The notes below the pieces were generated by a model. The model was not told the DNA's origin. It saw only the letters and a program-made list of their open reading frames with translations, and made no database searches. A stretch of DNA of 64,000 nucleotides. Origin: Planctomycetota bacterium (lineage in GTDB: Bacteria > Planctomycetota > UBA1135 > UBA2386). The number at the start of each line of letters is the position of its first letter. Position 1 is the stretch's first letter. The stretch lies in contig JACKHZ010000013.1 in the NCBI GenBank assembly GCA_020638735.1, positions 248,001-312,000 of the forward strand. Direction: 5' to 3'. Shown piece after piece: positions 45,194 to 53,669 of the stretch. Made by a program: the position numbers and the translations under genes.

Positions 45194-47427
45194 GAGGAAC
45201 GCCGTCTCGAGCGCGAACAGGCCGCGGCCGACGCGCACCTCGCCGTGCGCGACCGTCTCCGTGTAGTCGAAGAAGTCGGGTCCGAGCGTCACCGTGTCGC
45301 CGAAGGTGCGTTCGCTGCGACCGCCGTTGATGCCGAACTCCAGCACCGAGCCGAGGTAGTCCCAGCTGGCGAAGGCGACCGGCTCCTGCTCGGCATAGCC
45401 GACGCCGACGCCGCCCTGCACGACCTGCGTCAACAGCGGATCGGCGAACAGCCCGTAGACGCCGTAGCCGCCAGTCGGCACCGCGAACGTCGACGGCGAC
45501 CAGAAGCGCGGGCGCAGCTCGGAGAGGCCGGAGTACGGCTCGACGCTCAGCGCGGCACCGGCACCTGGAGTCGCCGCGGGCAGCGGCGTCGCGGCGCGCG
45601 ACACGCCGGTCGCCTGGCGGTTGCTCGGCTCCACCGGCGCCGGCCAGAGCAGCTGGATCGACGGCACCTCGGTCGGCGGTGGTGGTGGGGTCGTTGGCGA
45701 TGCGCGCGACGAACGGGCCGCGCGCGTCGTGATCGACGATCGCCAGCGTGCGACCATCGGGCGACGGCACGCAGGCGATGACGCCGCCGATGACGTTCGT
45801 CACCGGGGTGACCTTCGCGTTCGCGCCGTCGAGGGGCCAGGCGGTAGGCGTTGGCGACGCCGGTGGCATCCGCGCAGCAGAACAACGCGTCACCGACCGC
45901 CGTCCAGCACGGGTGCAGGATGCGACCGCGCACCTGCCACAACACGGTGCGCGAGCTGGCATCGCCGAGCGAACCGAGCACCAGGCGCGAGCCGTCGCGG
46001 TCGGTCTCGACCCAGACCAGCTCGCCGTCGTGGGCCGGACGCAGCGCCGGGCTCCACGGCGTGCCCTCCGTCGGCAGCACGCGCGCGCCGCGCCGAGTTC
46101 GCCGTCGACGAGTTGGTGCACGACGAGTTGCTGACCGCCGCCGTCGCGCAGCTGCACCGCGACCACCGTGCGCGCGTCGCCACGCAACGCGCCGGCGTCC
46201 GGCTGCAGCATGCGCCAGCCGACGACTTCGCCGTCGACGACCAGCCGGCTGATGCCGCGCCAGTTGTATTCGTGGTAGACGACCCCGGTGTCGCGCCCGC
46301 CGTCGGGCAGCGCGCGAACGGCGCCCAGCGCGCGCGTCGGCGTGTTCGACCCGGCCAGTTCGCCGTCGGCGGTCAGGGTGTGCAAGCGGCCTCGACCCTG
46401 CGCCGGCCAGCCGCCGAACACCAGCTCGCCGTCCGGGCGCCACGCCGGCGCCCCCACCGACATGTCGACGGGGGTCAGACGTGCGGTCGCGGTCACCGGC
46501 GCGCTGCGCAGGGTTGCCAGCGCCGCGGCCTGTTCGGCGGCGAGGGGCCTGGCGCGCGCGCGCCAGCAGCGCCTGATGGCGTTGCCCGACGGCGTCGCGC
46601 GAACCGCGATCGAACACGAACGCCCACGACTTCGCCTGCTGCTCGACGAGACGCCACACCGACGCGCGATCGCCGAAGTAGCCCTCGAGGAAGCGGGTGT
46701 AGGCGGTGCCGTAGGTGTAGGCGCGACCGCCGAACGGCCATTCGTGGTAGGTGATGCGCCAATCGCTCTGGTCGGGGATCGCGGCCGCCGCCGCGTCGAG
46801 CCGCCAGATCATGTGCGTCAGCGGATCGCGGCCGCGACCGGCCCAGACCCGCGTCGGGTCGGCGTAGCTGGTCTCGGCCCACACGCCGAGCCCTTCCTGC
46901 CAGAAGCGCGGCATCGTCTGGTGCGCGGGCGTCGACAGGTAGAAGACCAGCGTGCTGAACAGGTCGTTGGGCAGCACGCGGCCGAACACCTGCTCGAGCA
47001 CGCCGCGCACACCGTGGTTGCGGTCGTTGCTGATCTGGTGGGCGAACTCGTGCACCAGCGTGCGCTCGGCGTCGAAGCCGCCGGCGAAGATCGTCGACTC
47101 GGGCTTGGACGGCGCGAGCTGCAGCTGCACCAGCGGGAACGGCGTGACGAACGAGTAGCCGTTGTGCGAATCGGACCAGTCCCAGATCAGCAGCCGCAGC
47201 TTCTCGCCGGGCACGAACCCGGAGTCGGCGATCATGTGCGCATAGAGCTGGTCGGCGCGCGCGACGAGGTCGCGCAGGTCGTCGGCGGCGGCGGCCGGCA
47301 CGTAGGCGCGCAGGTGCTCGGCGTCGATGGTGGCGATCGCCTCGTCGGGCCAGATCAGCGTCTGCGCCGGCGCAGCGACACCGGCGACCAGGGTGGCGAA
47401 CGCGAATGCGGCGCGGCGTCGGATCAT
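45194..47427 (-). pseudogene. exported metallopeptidase/propeller/beta-barrel gene, frameshifted and 3'-truncated
   Basis: Starts with a signal peptide (MIRRRAAFAFATLVAGVAAPAQ), then a gluzincin-like zinc site (RTLVHEFAHQISNDRN, HExxH) and a TolB-like propeller (APAWRPDGELVFGGW, IACVPSPDGRTLAIVDHD), then outer-membrane-barrel-like strands (GGYGVYGLFADPL). Reading the protein through needs about four frame changes, near 46560, 46090, 45840 and 45680. The 3' end is lost at the element boundary (45193). It is most likely a decaying gene; assembly indels cannot be excluded. Confidence 0.7.
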
Positions 47428-47525
47428 CGGGGGGCAGTTTCCTCGCGGCGCGCGCGCGCAGCAACGCGAGCGCAGACGTTCGGCCGCGACGCCAGCGGAA
47501 CGATTCCAACGCCCCCCCCGTCACC

Positions 47526-47553
47526 TTGCCGATTCCCACGACCCGACTAGCAT
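47526..47553 (+). promoter_or_regulatory. candidate promoter for 47594
   Basis: TTGCCG (47526-47531), 16-base spacer, TAGCAT (47548-47553), 40 bases upstream of the ATG, followed by a GAAGGAGA ribosome-binding site at 47582-47589. The best sigma-70-like site I found in the window. Confidence 0.45.
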
Positions 47554-47593
47554 GACCGCCTCGCTCCCGGTCCAGCCTCGCGAAGGAGATACC

Positions 47594-49102
47594 ATGCAGC
47601 TGATCCGCCTGCTCACCGCCACCGCCGTCTCGCTCGCCGGCGTCACCGCGCAGCAATTCACCTCACAAGAGCTCCCGACCGGGCACGGCAAGCCGGTGCG
47701 CGCCCTGCCGGGCGACTTCGACGGCGACGGCACGCTGGACCTGTTCGTCGTGCAGCTCAACAACTTCGTCCAGGGCGGCTTCCAGGTCTGGTCCCGCCTG
47801 GCCAACGGCACTTGGGGCATGCGCGTGAAGCACGCTTTCGGCAAGGTGTCGGGTGCGGCCGTCGCCGAACTCGACGGCGATGGACGTCCGGAAGTGATCC
47901 TCGCGGCGGCCAACTCGCCCGTATTTCCCCTGAACTCGGTCATCGTCATCCGCTTCTCGCCGCGCATGGAGCCGACGTTTACGACCGTGGCGTCTGGCGG
48001 GGGCGAGTTGGCGCTGCTGCGCGGCGACCAGGACGCGTTGCCCGACGTGTTCCTGTTCTCACAGTCGAACGTCTCTTTCCTGCGCAACCTCGGCGGCGGC
48101 AACTTCGCGGCGGCGGTGGACACGACGATCGTGCCGCCGACCTCATGGGAGGACACGCTGCGCATGAACGACTTCGACGGCGACGGCTTCGCCGACCTGC
48201 TGTTCGTGGCGCGCATGCCGGCGGAGCTGGTGCTGTATCGCGGCAACGGGGCGGGTGGCTTCCTGCCGGCGATCGTGACGCCGATACCGTTCTACACCTG
48301 GAACGGGGCGCTGACGATCGATGCCGACATCGATGGCAACGGGATCCGCGACGTGATCGTCAGAGGACGCGTGATGCTCGGCACCAACAGCGGCACGTTC
48401 GTCGACACGACCGTGGTGATTCCTGGAAACCCCTTCGACTGCGGCGACGTCGACGGCGATGGGCGGACCGACGTGTTCAGTGAAGTGCCCGGGGGACTGA
48501 CCCCCTACCTGCAACAAGCGCCGTTGGTGTTCACCGCGGGCAATGCCCTGCCGCTGGGCAGCGGCGCTGCTCGCAGCGTTCTCGACGTCGACCAGGACGG
48601 CTTCCTCGACGTCCTGCGACTTCACGTCGACACCGTCGGGCCGATCCAGGCGAACCTGTACACTCGGGATCGGCCACACCAACCGCCGCACGTCTGGCCC
48701 TACGGCATCGGCACACCCGGCTGCAAGGGCCACATCGCGCTGAGCGCCAACCGCGATCCGGTCGCCGGCGACCCGGGGTTCGCGATCACGGCGACCAACG
48801 CCCCGACCTCGGCGATCGGCGTGCTGGCAGTCAGCTGGCAACTGCTGCGGCCGGAGCCGTCCCAACCCGGCGGCCTGGGGTTCGACTTCGTGCTGCCGCT
48901 GTCGCCGTCCTACGTCGCGGCGGTCGTGCCGTTCTTCGGCAACACCTACGGGCAAGCCCACTTCCCCGTGCCGCTGCCGGCGGCGGGTTCGTTCCTGATG
49001 CAATGCCAGGCGATCTGGCTGGCACCAGACGGCGACGGCGCGTGCAGCGCTTCCCCGCTCGGCTTCGTCAGTTCGAACGCGCTGCAGGTGCTGAGTCACT
49101 GA
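47594..49102 (+). CDS. exported FG-GAP/VCBS repeat protein
   Basis: 502 residues with signal peptide (ATAVSLAGVTAQ). FG-GAP/VCBS-type blades with calcium loops are visible: DFDGDGTLDLFVV, ELDGDGRPEVILA, DFDGDGFADLLFV, DIDGNGIRDVIV, DVDGDGRTDVFSE and DVDQDGFLDVLRL. These make a seven-blade-like integrin-alpha propeller. The last ~110 residues are the recurrent C-terminal domain. Start fixed by a strong ribosome-binding site. Probably a surface or matrix protein. Confidence 0.8.
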   Translation: MQLIRLLTATAVSLAGVTAQQFTSQELPTGHGKPVRALPGDFDGDGTLDLFVVQLNNFVQGGFQVWSRLANGTWGMRVKHAFGKVSGAAVAELDGDGRPEVILAAANSPVFPLNSVIVIRFSPRMEPTFTTVASGGGELALLRGDQDALPDVFLFSQSNVSFLRNLGGGNFAAAVDTTIVPPTSWEDTLRMNDFDGDGFADLLFVARMPAELVLYRGNGAGGFLPAIVTPIPFYTWNGALTIDADIDGNGIRDVIVRGRVMLGTNSGTFVDTTVVIPGNPFDCGDVDGDGRTDVFSEVPGGLTPYLQQAPLVFTAGNALPLGSGAARSVLDVDQDGFLDVLRLHVDTVGPIQANLYTRDRPHQPPHVWPYGIGTPGCKGHIALSANRDPVAGDPGFAITATNAPTSAIGVLAVSWQLLRPEPSQPGGLGFDFVLPLSPSYVAAVVPFFGNTYGQAHFPVPLPAAGSFLMQCQAIWLAPDGDGACSASPLGFVSSNALQVLSH

Positions 49103-49104
49103 CG

Positions 49105-49767
49105 GTGCCGGAGCACGAGCCACGCCCGCCGCTGCCGCGCGGTGTGCGCATCGCGCTGGTGTTCGGCGGCTGGACGCAGATCGCGTGGTTGACGACCGCG
49201 CTGTTCGCGTGGGCCGCGGCGTTCCAGATCGACGAGATGCACTTCGACTTCCTGACGTTCGCCGACCCGACGGCGGTCGCGAGCGGCGATCTGCTCGGCA
49301 TCGAACGTCACGAGGAGCCGCAGAGCCGGGGCCGGAAGCCGTGGGTGTACTTCGAGCACAGCTACCGCTTCCAGGTCGACGGCCTCAACTATTGGGGTGA
49401 GTCGTTCGCCGACGAACGCATCCCGGGGAAGGAACCGCGCATCGAGTACGTCGTCGCCGAGCCAGAGCGTTCGCGCATCGTCGACATGCGGACGCGTCCT
49501 CGCTCGGGATGGAACGCGGTGGGCGGCATGGCCGCGTTCCTCGCCATGGCGCTGGTCGCCTGGTCGAGACACCTGCGCGTGCACCGCATCGCCGACAGCG
49601 CCCGCGTCCAACTCACATTGCGCCCACATCGATCGCACTGGCGCGTCGGCACGGGGCTGCGTCTCGGCCGCAGCGGCGAACTGATCGCCAGGGTCGCATG
49701 GCGCAACCTGGTCCCACCGGTCCTGGGCATCGCCGGGTTCGTGTTCCTCTACGCGCGCATGCCCTGA
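49105..49767 (+). CDS. membrane protein (DUF3592-like)
   Basis: 220 residues. Two N-terminal-half and two C-terminal hydrophobic segments (GGWTQIAWLTTALFAWAAAF; LAMALVAWS; ...VPPVLGIAGFVFLYA) with a soluble domain between them (YFEHSYRFQVDGLNYWG), the layout of DUF3592 proteins. Starts with GTG, 2 bases after the FG-GAP stop, so the pair is probably an operon. Function unknown. Confidence 0.55.
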   Translation: MPEHEPRPPLPRGVRIALVFGGWTQIAWLTTALFAWAAAFQIDEMHFDFLTFADPTAVASGDLLGIERHEEPQSRGRKPWVYFEHSYRFQVDGLNYWGESFADERIPGKEPRIEYVVAEPERSRIVDMRTRPRSGWNAVGGMAAFLAMALVAWSRHLRVHRIADSARVQLTLRPHRSHWRVGTGLRLGRSGELIARVAWRNLVPPVLGIAGFVFLYARMP

Positions 49768-49788
49768 TCCACGGCGCGTCGGCCGGCC

Positions 49789-49848
49789 TCACTCGAAGTG
49801 CCGCGCCGCGAACTGCAGGTAGAACTGCCAGTCGCGCTCGCTGAGGGG
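49789..49848 (-). pseudogene. C-terminal remnant cut by IS copy 3
   Basis: Minus-strand SERDWQFYLQFAARHFE then stop, ending exactly at the element edge. The rest of the gene is absent from the other side, so the flanks of this copy were not adjacent before. Confidence 0.45.
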
Positions 49849-51034
49849 ATAGGTCGTCCAAGCTGCAGTCCGGCCCACCCGAACCGCACGACCGCGTCGA
49901 TCCACGATCCTTCGCCCCCCGTCGACCCGCCTTCGGACCCCGCCCAACCCGGGCACTCTTGCCGAAATCCCCCTTCCAGCCAACACCCCGCCCCCGCCGC
50001 GACCCTTCGCCCGTGGCCTCCGCTCCCTCACCTCACGCGCCCCACCACTCCGGCCCTCCCGGCGGCGCCCGCGCCGGCGCTACTTGCGCCACCTCACACG
50101 GCAACCCTATCGCCCGCAGCACCTTCTCGATCGCATCCGGCGCGGTGATCGCCGCCAGCAGCCGACGCACGCCGCCGCAATGCGGACAGACGAGCACGTC
50201 GATCGCGAACACCCGCCGCAGCAGTTCCGCCCACGGATAGCGGCGACGACGCATCGTCGCGCAACCCGATCGACCGCCGTTCGGTGCATGCGGGACCGTT
50301 CTGCGTCTCAGGCACAACGCGAGCACCGCCTGCACCGCCCGCTGCTCCGGCACCGCATCGACGCCTTCGTCCGCCACCGCCTCTACCTCATCCACCCGAG
50401 GCACGACCCGCGAACGCAACCCCGCCGCCGGCGCCAACACGCTGTGATACGTCACCAGGTGCCGCCGCGGCGGCGGCACCAATGCCAGCAGCCGCTCGAT
50501 CAGCACCTCCGGCTCCATCACGACGTGTGTCGAACCGTCCTTCCACCGCCGCTTCAGCGAGTACGCCACCCGCCCATCCGGCAGCAGTGACAACCGCGAC
50601 TCCGCGATCGCCGCACGACCCGCGTAGCGCAGCAGGTGCTCCAATCGCTTGCGATCCCCCGCCGCGACACGCACCCCGGCGTGCAGCGAGAAGCCGTCGT
50701 GATCCGCGCACAGCGGGCCCTTCACGAACGGTTCCGCACGCGTGCCGCGACCGACCCGCACGTCGATCTGCCCGGCGCGTTCACCCAGCGCGGCGCGACC
50801 CGTCACCGCACCCGATGCCAGCGTCAGCATCGTCTGCTGCTCGCCATCGACGACCTCGCTCGCATCCGCCGCATCGCCTTCGTCCCACCACTTGCCCGCC
50901 TTCTTCAGCTCCCTCGTCACACGCGCGCCGATGCGCCGCACCTGTGCTGCCACGTCCGCGTCGGTCAGCCCTTCGTGCTCGTGCCACGCGACCTCCCCGC
51001 GGCCGGGCTGCCAGGAGTACACACCGTCGAGCCA
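49845..51034 (-). mobile_element. IS91-family element copy 3 (5'-truncated, 1.2 kb)
   Basis: Shares the GGGGATAGGTCGTCC right end with copies 1 and 2. The left break at 51034 is 3' to the break of copy 2 and interrupts the HUH-motif region. Flanked on one side by a gene tail and on the other by a chemotaxis-receptor tail. Confidence 0.88.
50033..51034 (-). pseudogene. IS91-family transposase, N-terminus missing (copy 3)
   Basis: Runs from [17 protein letters not shown] through the catalytic-Tyr region to the CPHCGG zinc knuckle. The HUH histidines (LNVHFHVV in copy 2) lie just beyond the break and are missing, so it is inactive. The open frame continues across the break into the chemotaxis-receptor tail's antisense. 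Confidence 0.85.
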
Positions 51035-51035
51035 G

Positions 51036-51554
51036 CTCGGCAGCGGCCTGACCGAGCTGAGCGCGTCGGCGAGCTCGATCTCGGGGCGCGTGGTCCGCAA
51101 CGCCGAGATCGCCACCGAGACCCGTGCGCGCAGCACGTCGGCGGCGGAGCTGTTGCAGCGGCTCGGTCAGACGACGCGCAACATCGGCGAGATCACCGGC
51201 ATGATCCGCGACGTCGCCGACCGCACCAACCTGCTGGCGCTCAACGCCTCGGTCGAGGCCGCGCGCGCCGGTGAAGCTGGCCGCGGCTTCGCCGTCGTCG
51301 CCGGTGAGGTCAAGGAGCTGGCCAAGCAGAGCCGCAGCGCGACCGGCGAGATCTCGGCGCAGCTGGCAGAGATCTCCAACCAGGTCGCCGCGTCGGTCGA
51401 GGCGGTCGACAAGATCTGCAAGGACATCGACGCCGTCGCCGACAACACCAGCGAGGTCGCCGCCGCCGTCGAACAGCAAGCCAGCGTCGTGCAGGAGCTG
51501 AGCATGACGGCCGAGACGCTCGCGTCGCGCTCGGGCGTGATCCCGGCGAATTGA
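51036..51554 (+). pseudogene. methyl-accepting chemotaxis protein, 5'-truncated
   Basis: Encodes only the cytoplasmic signalling hairpin of a chemoreceptor: [42 protein letters not shown] (the CheA/CheW-binding tip) and [14 protein letters not shown]. The ligand-binding, membrane and HAMP parts are gone; the break coincides with the edge of IS copy 3. Without its N-terminus it cannot be a receptor. The open frame reads through from the element, so some expression is not excluded. Confidence 0.85.
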
Positions 51555-51557
51555 CGG

Positions 51558-52628
51558 TCAGCGGTCGCCGCCGCCCGCGACGCGCACCGGCCACTCGATC
51601 TCCAGCGGCACGCCCGGCAGCAGTTCGATCGGCAGCGGCTCGGCGGTGAGGGCGTCGCGCTCGGGGGCGTGCAGCACGAACCGGCCGGCAGGGAGGCCGT
51701 GCAGCTGCAGCGTGTCGCCGTCGACCGAGACCTGCGGGTGGGGCGCGACGATCGCTCCGTCGGCGTCGCGAACGATCGGTCGCGGCAATGGCCCGCGCCA
51801 CGGCGGCGTCGCCGGCAGCACCGGCCGCACGCGCAGCGGCACCGAGCGCTGCAGTTCGATCGGCGGCAGTGTGGTCTCGGGTTCGCTCAGCGTCACCTCG
51901 ATCGATCGGCTGGCGTGGTCCGGCGCGTGCACCAGGATGCGGTGGTGGCCCAGGTCGAAGCCGTCGATGCGGAAGCGCCCGCCGTCGGTGCCCAGCGGTT
52001 GCAGGTTGCGGTCGCTGGACAGTTGCACCATCAGCACGGCGTCGTCCAGCAGCGCGCCGGCGGTGTCGACGACCGAGCCGGCGAGCGTGGCGTGCTGCAG
52101 GGCTTCGTCGGGAAGTCGCAGCGTCAGGGCGCTGGTGCCGGCGGCGACGTTGCGTGCCGTGATCTGCGGCGCCGCGTCGCGCCAGGACGTGCCTTCGCGG
52201 CGGGCGACGACGGTCAGCGGACCGTCGGCAGGCCCCCACAGCGAGAAGGTGCCGTCGACGCCGGTGCGGGGAAAGCCGAGTCGCACGGCCGCCTCGAACC
52301 AACGCTCCTTGTTCGGCTCGGCGTCGGCGAACGCGACGACGAACCAATCGGCCACCGGTGCGCCTTGAGCGTCGAGCAGGCGGCCGGCGACCATCACGCG
52401 TTCGTCGATCACCATCTCGAGCGGCGGGTTCTGCTCGCTCACCTGCAGGGTGCGTCTGGTCAGCACAGCGTCGTTGCGTCGCACCTCGAGCACGACTTCG
52501 CCGAGCGGCAGCGTCATGCGCTGGCTGGTCGCCGGTTCGCGCATCGTCCAGGAATCGATGGTCTTGCCATCGGGCTTCGACGCCAGCAGCCGCACGCCGA
52601 CAGCGCGACTGCCGTCGGGGTGCTGCAC
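51558..52628 (-). CDS. carboxypeptidase-regulatory-like protein, start uncertain
   Basis: 356 residues from a GTG, with CarboxypepD_reg-like strands (VAGRLLDAQGAPVADWFVV, LAGSVVDTAGALLDDAVLM, PTGVDGTFSLWGP-type turns). No signal peptide at the GTG, although the frame continues upstream without a start that fits, so the 5' end may be truncated or mis-set. It is convergent with the chemoreceptor tail (3 bases between stops). Confidence 0.5.
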   Translation of the reverse strand: MQHPDGSRAVGVRLLASKPDGKTIDSWTMREPATSQRMTLPLGEVVLEVRRNDAVLTRRTLQVSEQNPPLEMVIDERVMVAGRLLDAQGAPVADWFVVAFADAEPNKERWFEAAVRLGFPRTGVDGTFSLWGPADGPLTVVARREGTSWRDAAPQITARNVAAGTSALTLRLPDEALQHATLAGSVVDTAGALLDDAVLMVQLSSDRNLQPLGTDGGRFRIDGFDLGHHRILVHAPDHASRSIEVTLSEPETTLPPIELQRSVPLRVRPVLPATPPWRGPLPRPIVRDADGAIVAPHPQVSVDGDTLQLHGLPAGRFVLHAPERDALTAEPLPIELLPGVPLEIEWPVRVAGGGDR

Positions 52629-52701
52629 GCTACACAGCCCGGGCGGGGTGCTGTGCGACGCAGAACTGTGGCTGGCAGCAGAAAAGTCGCGGCGGTGCTC
52701 G

Positions 52702-52914
52702 CTAGTCGTGCTCCGGCTCGTACTCGAGCAGGTCCCCGGGCTGACACTGCAGCGCTTCGCAGATCGCTTCGAGCGTCGAGAAGCGCAGCGCGCGGGCGTG
52801 GCCGTTCTTCAGCACCGACAGGTTGGCCAGCGTCAGGCCGATGCGCTGCGACAGCGCGGTCAGCGTGAGGTCCCGCTTGGCGAGCATGACGTCGAGGTGG
52901 ACGCGGATCGGCAT
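52702..52914 (-). CDS. XRE-family repressor (YozG-like, HTH_26)
   Basis: 70 residues: a helix-turn-helix of the Cro/CI type (AKRDLTLTALSQRIGLTLANLSVLKN, then RFSTLEAICEALQCQPGDLLEYEP). This is the usual partner of a DUF2975 membrane protein. The gap to the DUF2975 gene is 7 bases. It probably represses its own operon through the palindrome upstream. Confidence 0.85.
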   Translation of the reverse strand: MPIRVHLDVMLAKRDLTLTALSQRIGLTLANLSVLKNGHARALRFSTLEAICEALQCQPGDLLEYEPEHD

Positions 52915-52921
52915 CGTGTCC

Positions 52922-53554
52922 TCAGACGGTCAGTGCCTGTTCTTGCTCGAGCTCGGCGCCGTAGCGCACCAGCGTGCCGGCGGTCAGCGCGCAGCAGGCG
53001 AGCAGCAGCGTGGTCCAGTCGAAGCGGTTGGGATCGAAGCCGATGGCGGCTGCGTGGATGTCGGTCGCCTTGGCGAACTGCACCGACAGCAGCTCGAACG
53101 TCGCGTGCAGGCCGAACGAAGCGAGCAGCCACCAGCCCATCGCGGTGCAGCGGCGGCCGTTGCGTGGCGAGAACGGATGCTCGCCGCGGGTGCTGCGCAG
53201 GAAGCGGACGAGCAGGTGCAGCGCCATCAGCGACGTGACCCAGGTCAGCGCTTCGAGCAGGCGCATGCCGAAGAAGGTCACCGGGGCGACGTCGAAGAGG
53301 CGCAGCTCGGCTGCCTTGACCGCCAGTCGCGCAGAGGCGTCGGCAACTGCGCCGAGCGAGTGGTGGCCGTCCGCGATCGTCGTGTACGGGAGGCCGTGCA
53401 CCGGGATGGTGAGCGAGTGATGCTGCGTGAACAGGCTGAGCACGATGTTCCCGACCACGTTCCCGACCACCAGCCAGCCGCCCACCAGGCCGATCGCGAC
53501 CAGTGCTTCGATTGCGATCAGCGGAACGGGGCGGCGCGCCAGCCGTGGGGTCAT
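52922..53554 (-). CDS. DUF2975 membrane protein
   Basis: 210 residues, four hydrophobic segments (IEALVAIGLVGGWLVVGNVV; FFGMRLLEALTWVTSLMALHLL; GWWLLASFGLHATFELL; TTLLLACCALTAGTLV), the DUF2975 layout. Forms a two-gene operon with the downstream XRE regulator. The family is thought to act as a membrane partner of such regulators; what it senses is not known. Confidence 0.8.
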   Translation of the reverse strand: MTPRLARRPVPLIAIEALVAIGLVGGWLVVGNVVGNIVLSLFTQHHSLTIPVHGLPYTTIADGHHSLGAVADASARLAVKAAELRLFDVAPVTFFGMRLLEALTWVTSLMALHLLVRFLRSTRGEHPFSPRNGRRCTAMGWWLLASFGLHATFELLSVQFAKATDIHAAAIGFDPNRFDWTTLLLACCALTAGTLVRYGAELEQEQALTV

Positions 53555-53566
53555 GGGAGACGGGCT

Positions 53567-53581
53567 TATCGATAATCGATA
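53567..53581. promoter_or_regulatory. palindromic operator upstream of DUF2975
   Basis: TATCGAT-A-ATCGATA, a perfect 7-bp inverted repeat with a 1-base centre, 13 bases before the DUF2975 start. It is strikingly AT-rich for this genome and a likely XRE binding site that would also overlap the divergent promoter of 53670. Confidence 0.6.
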
Positions 53582-53669
53582 TGGAGTGCAAGGGGGTCAT
53601 CGGTGACGCCACGCGCACGATTCGTGCACTTCGTGTAGCACGGTCGCCCCGACCCCGGAAGACACGCCG

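Noticed and set aside
44162..45757. A single 531-residue transposase fusion protein
   Set aside because: The N-terminal third matches the broken propeller/barrel gene, not the transposase; the join at 45193 is an insertion boundary.
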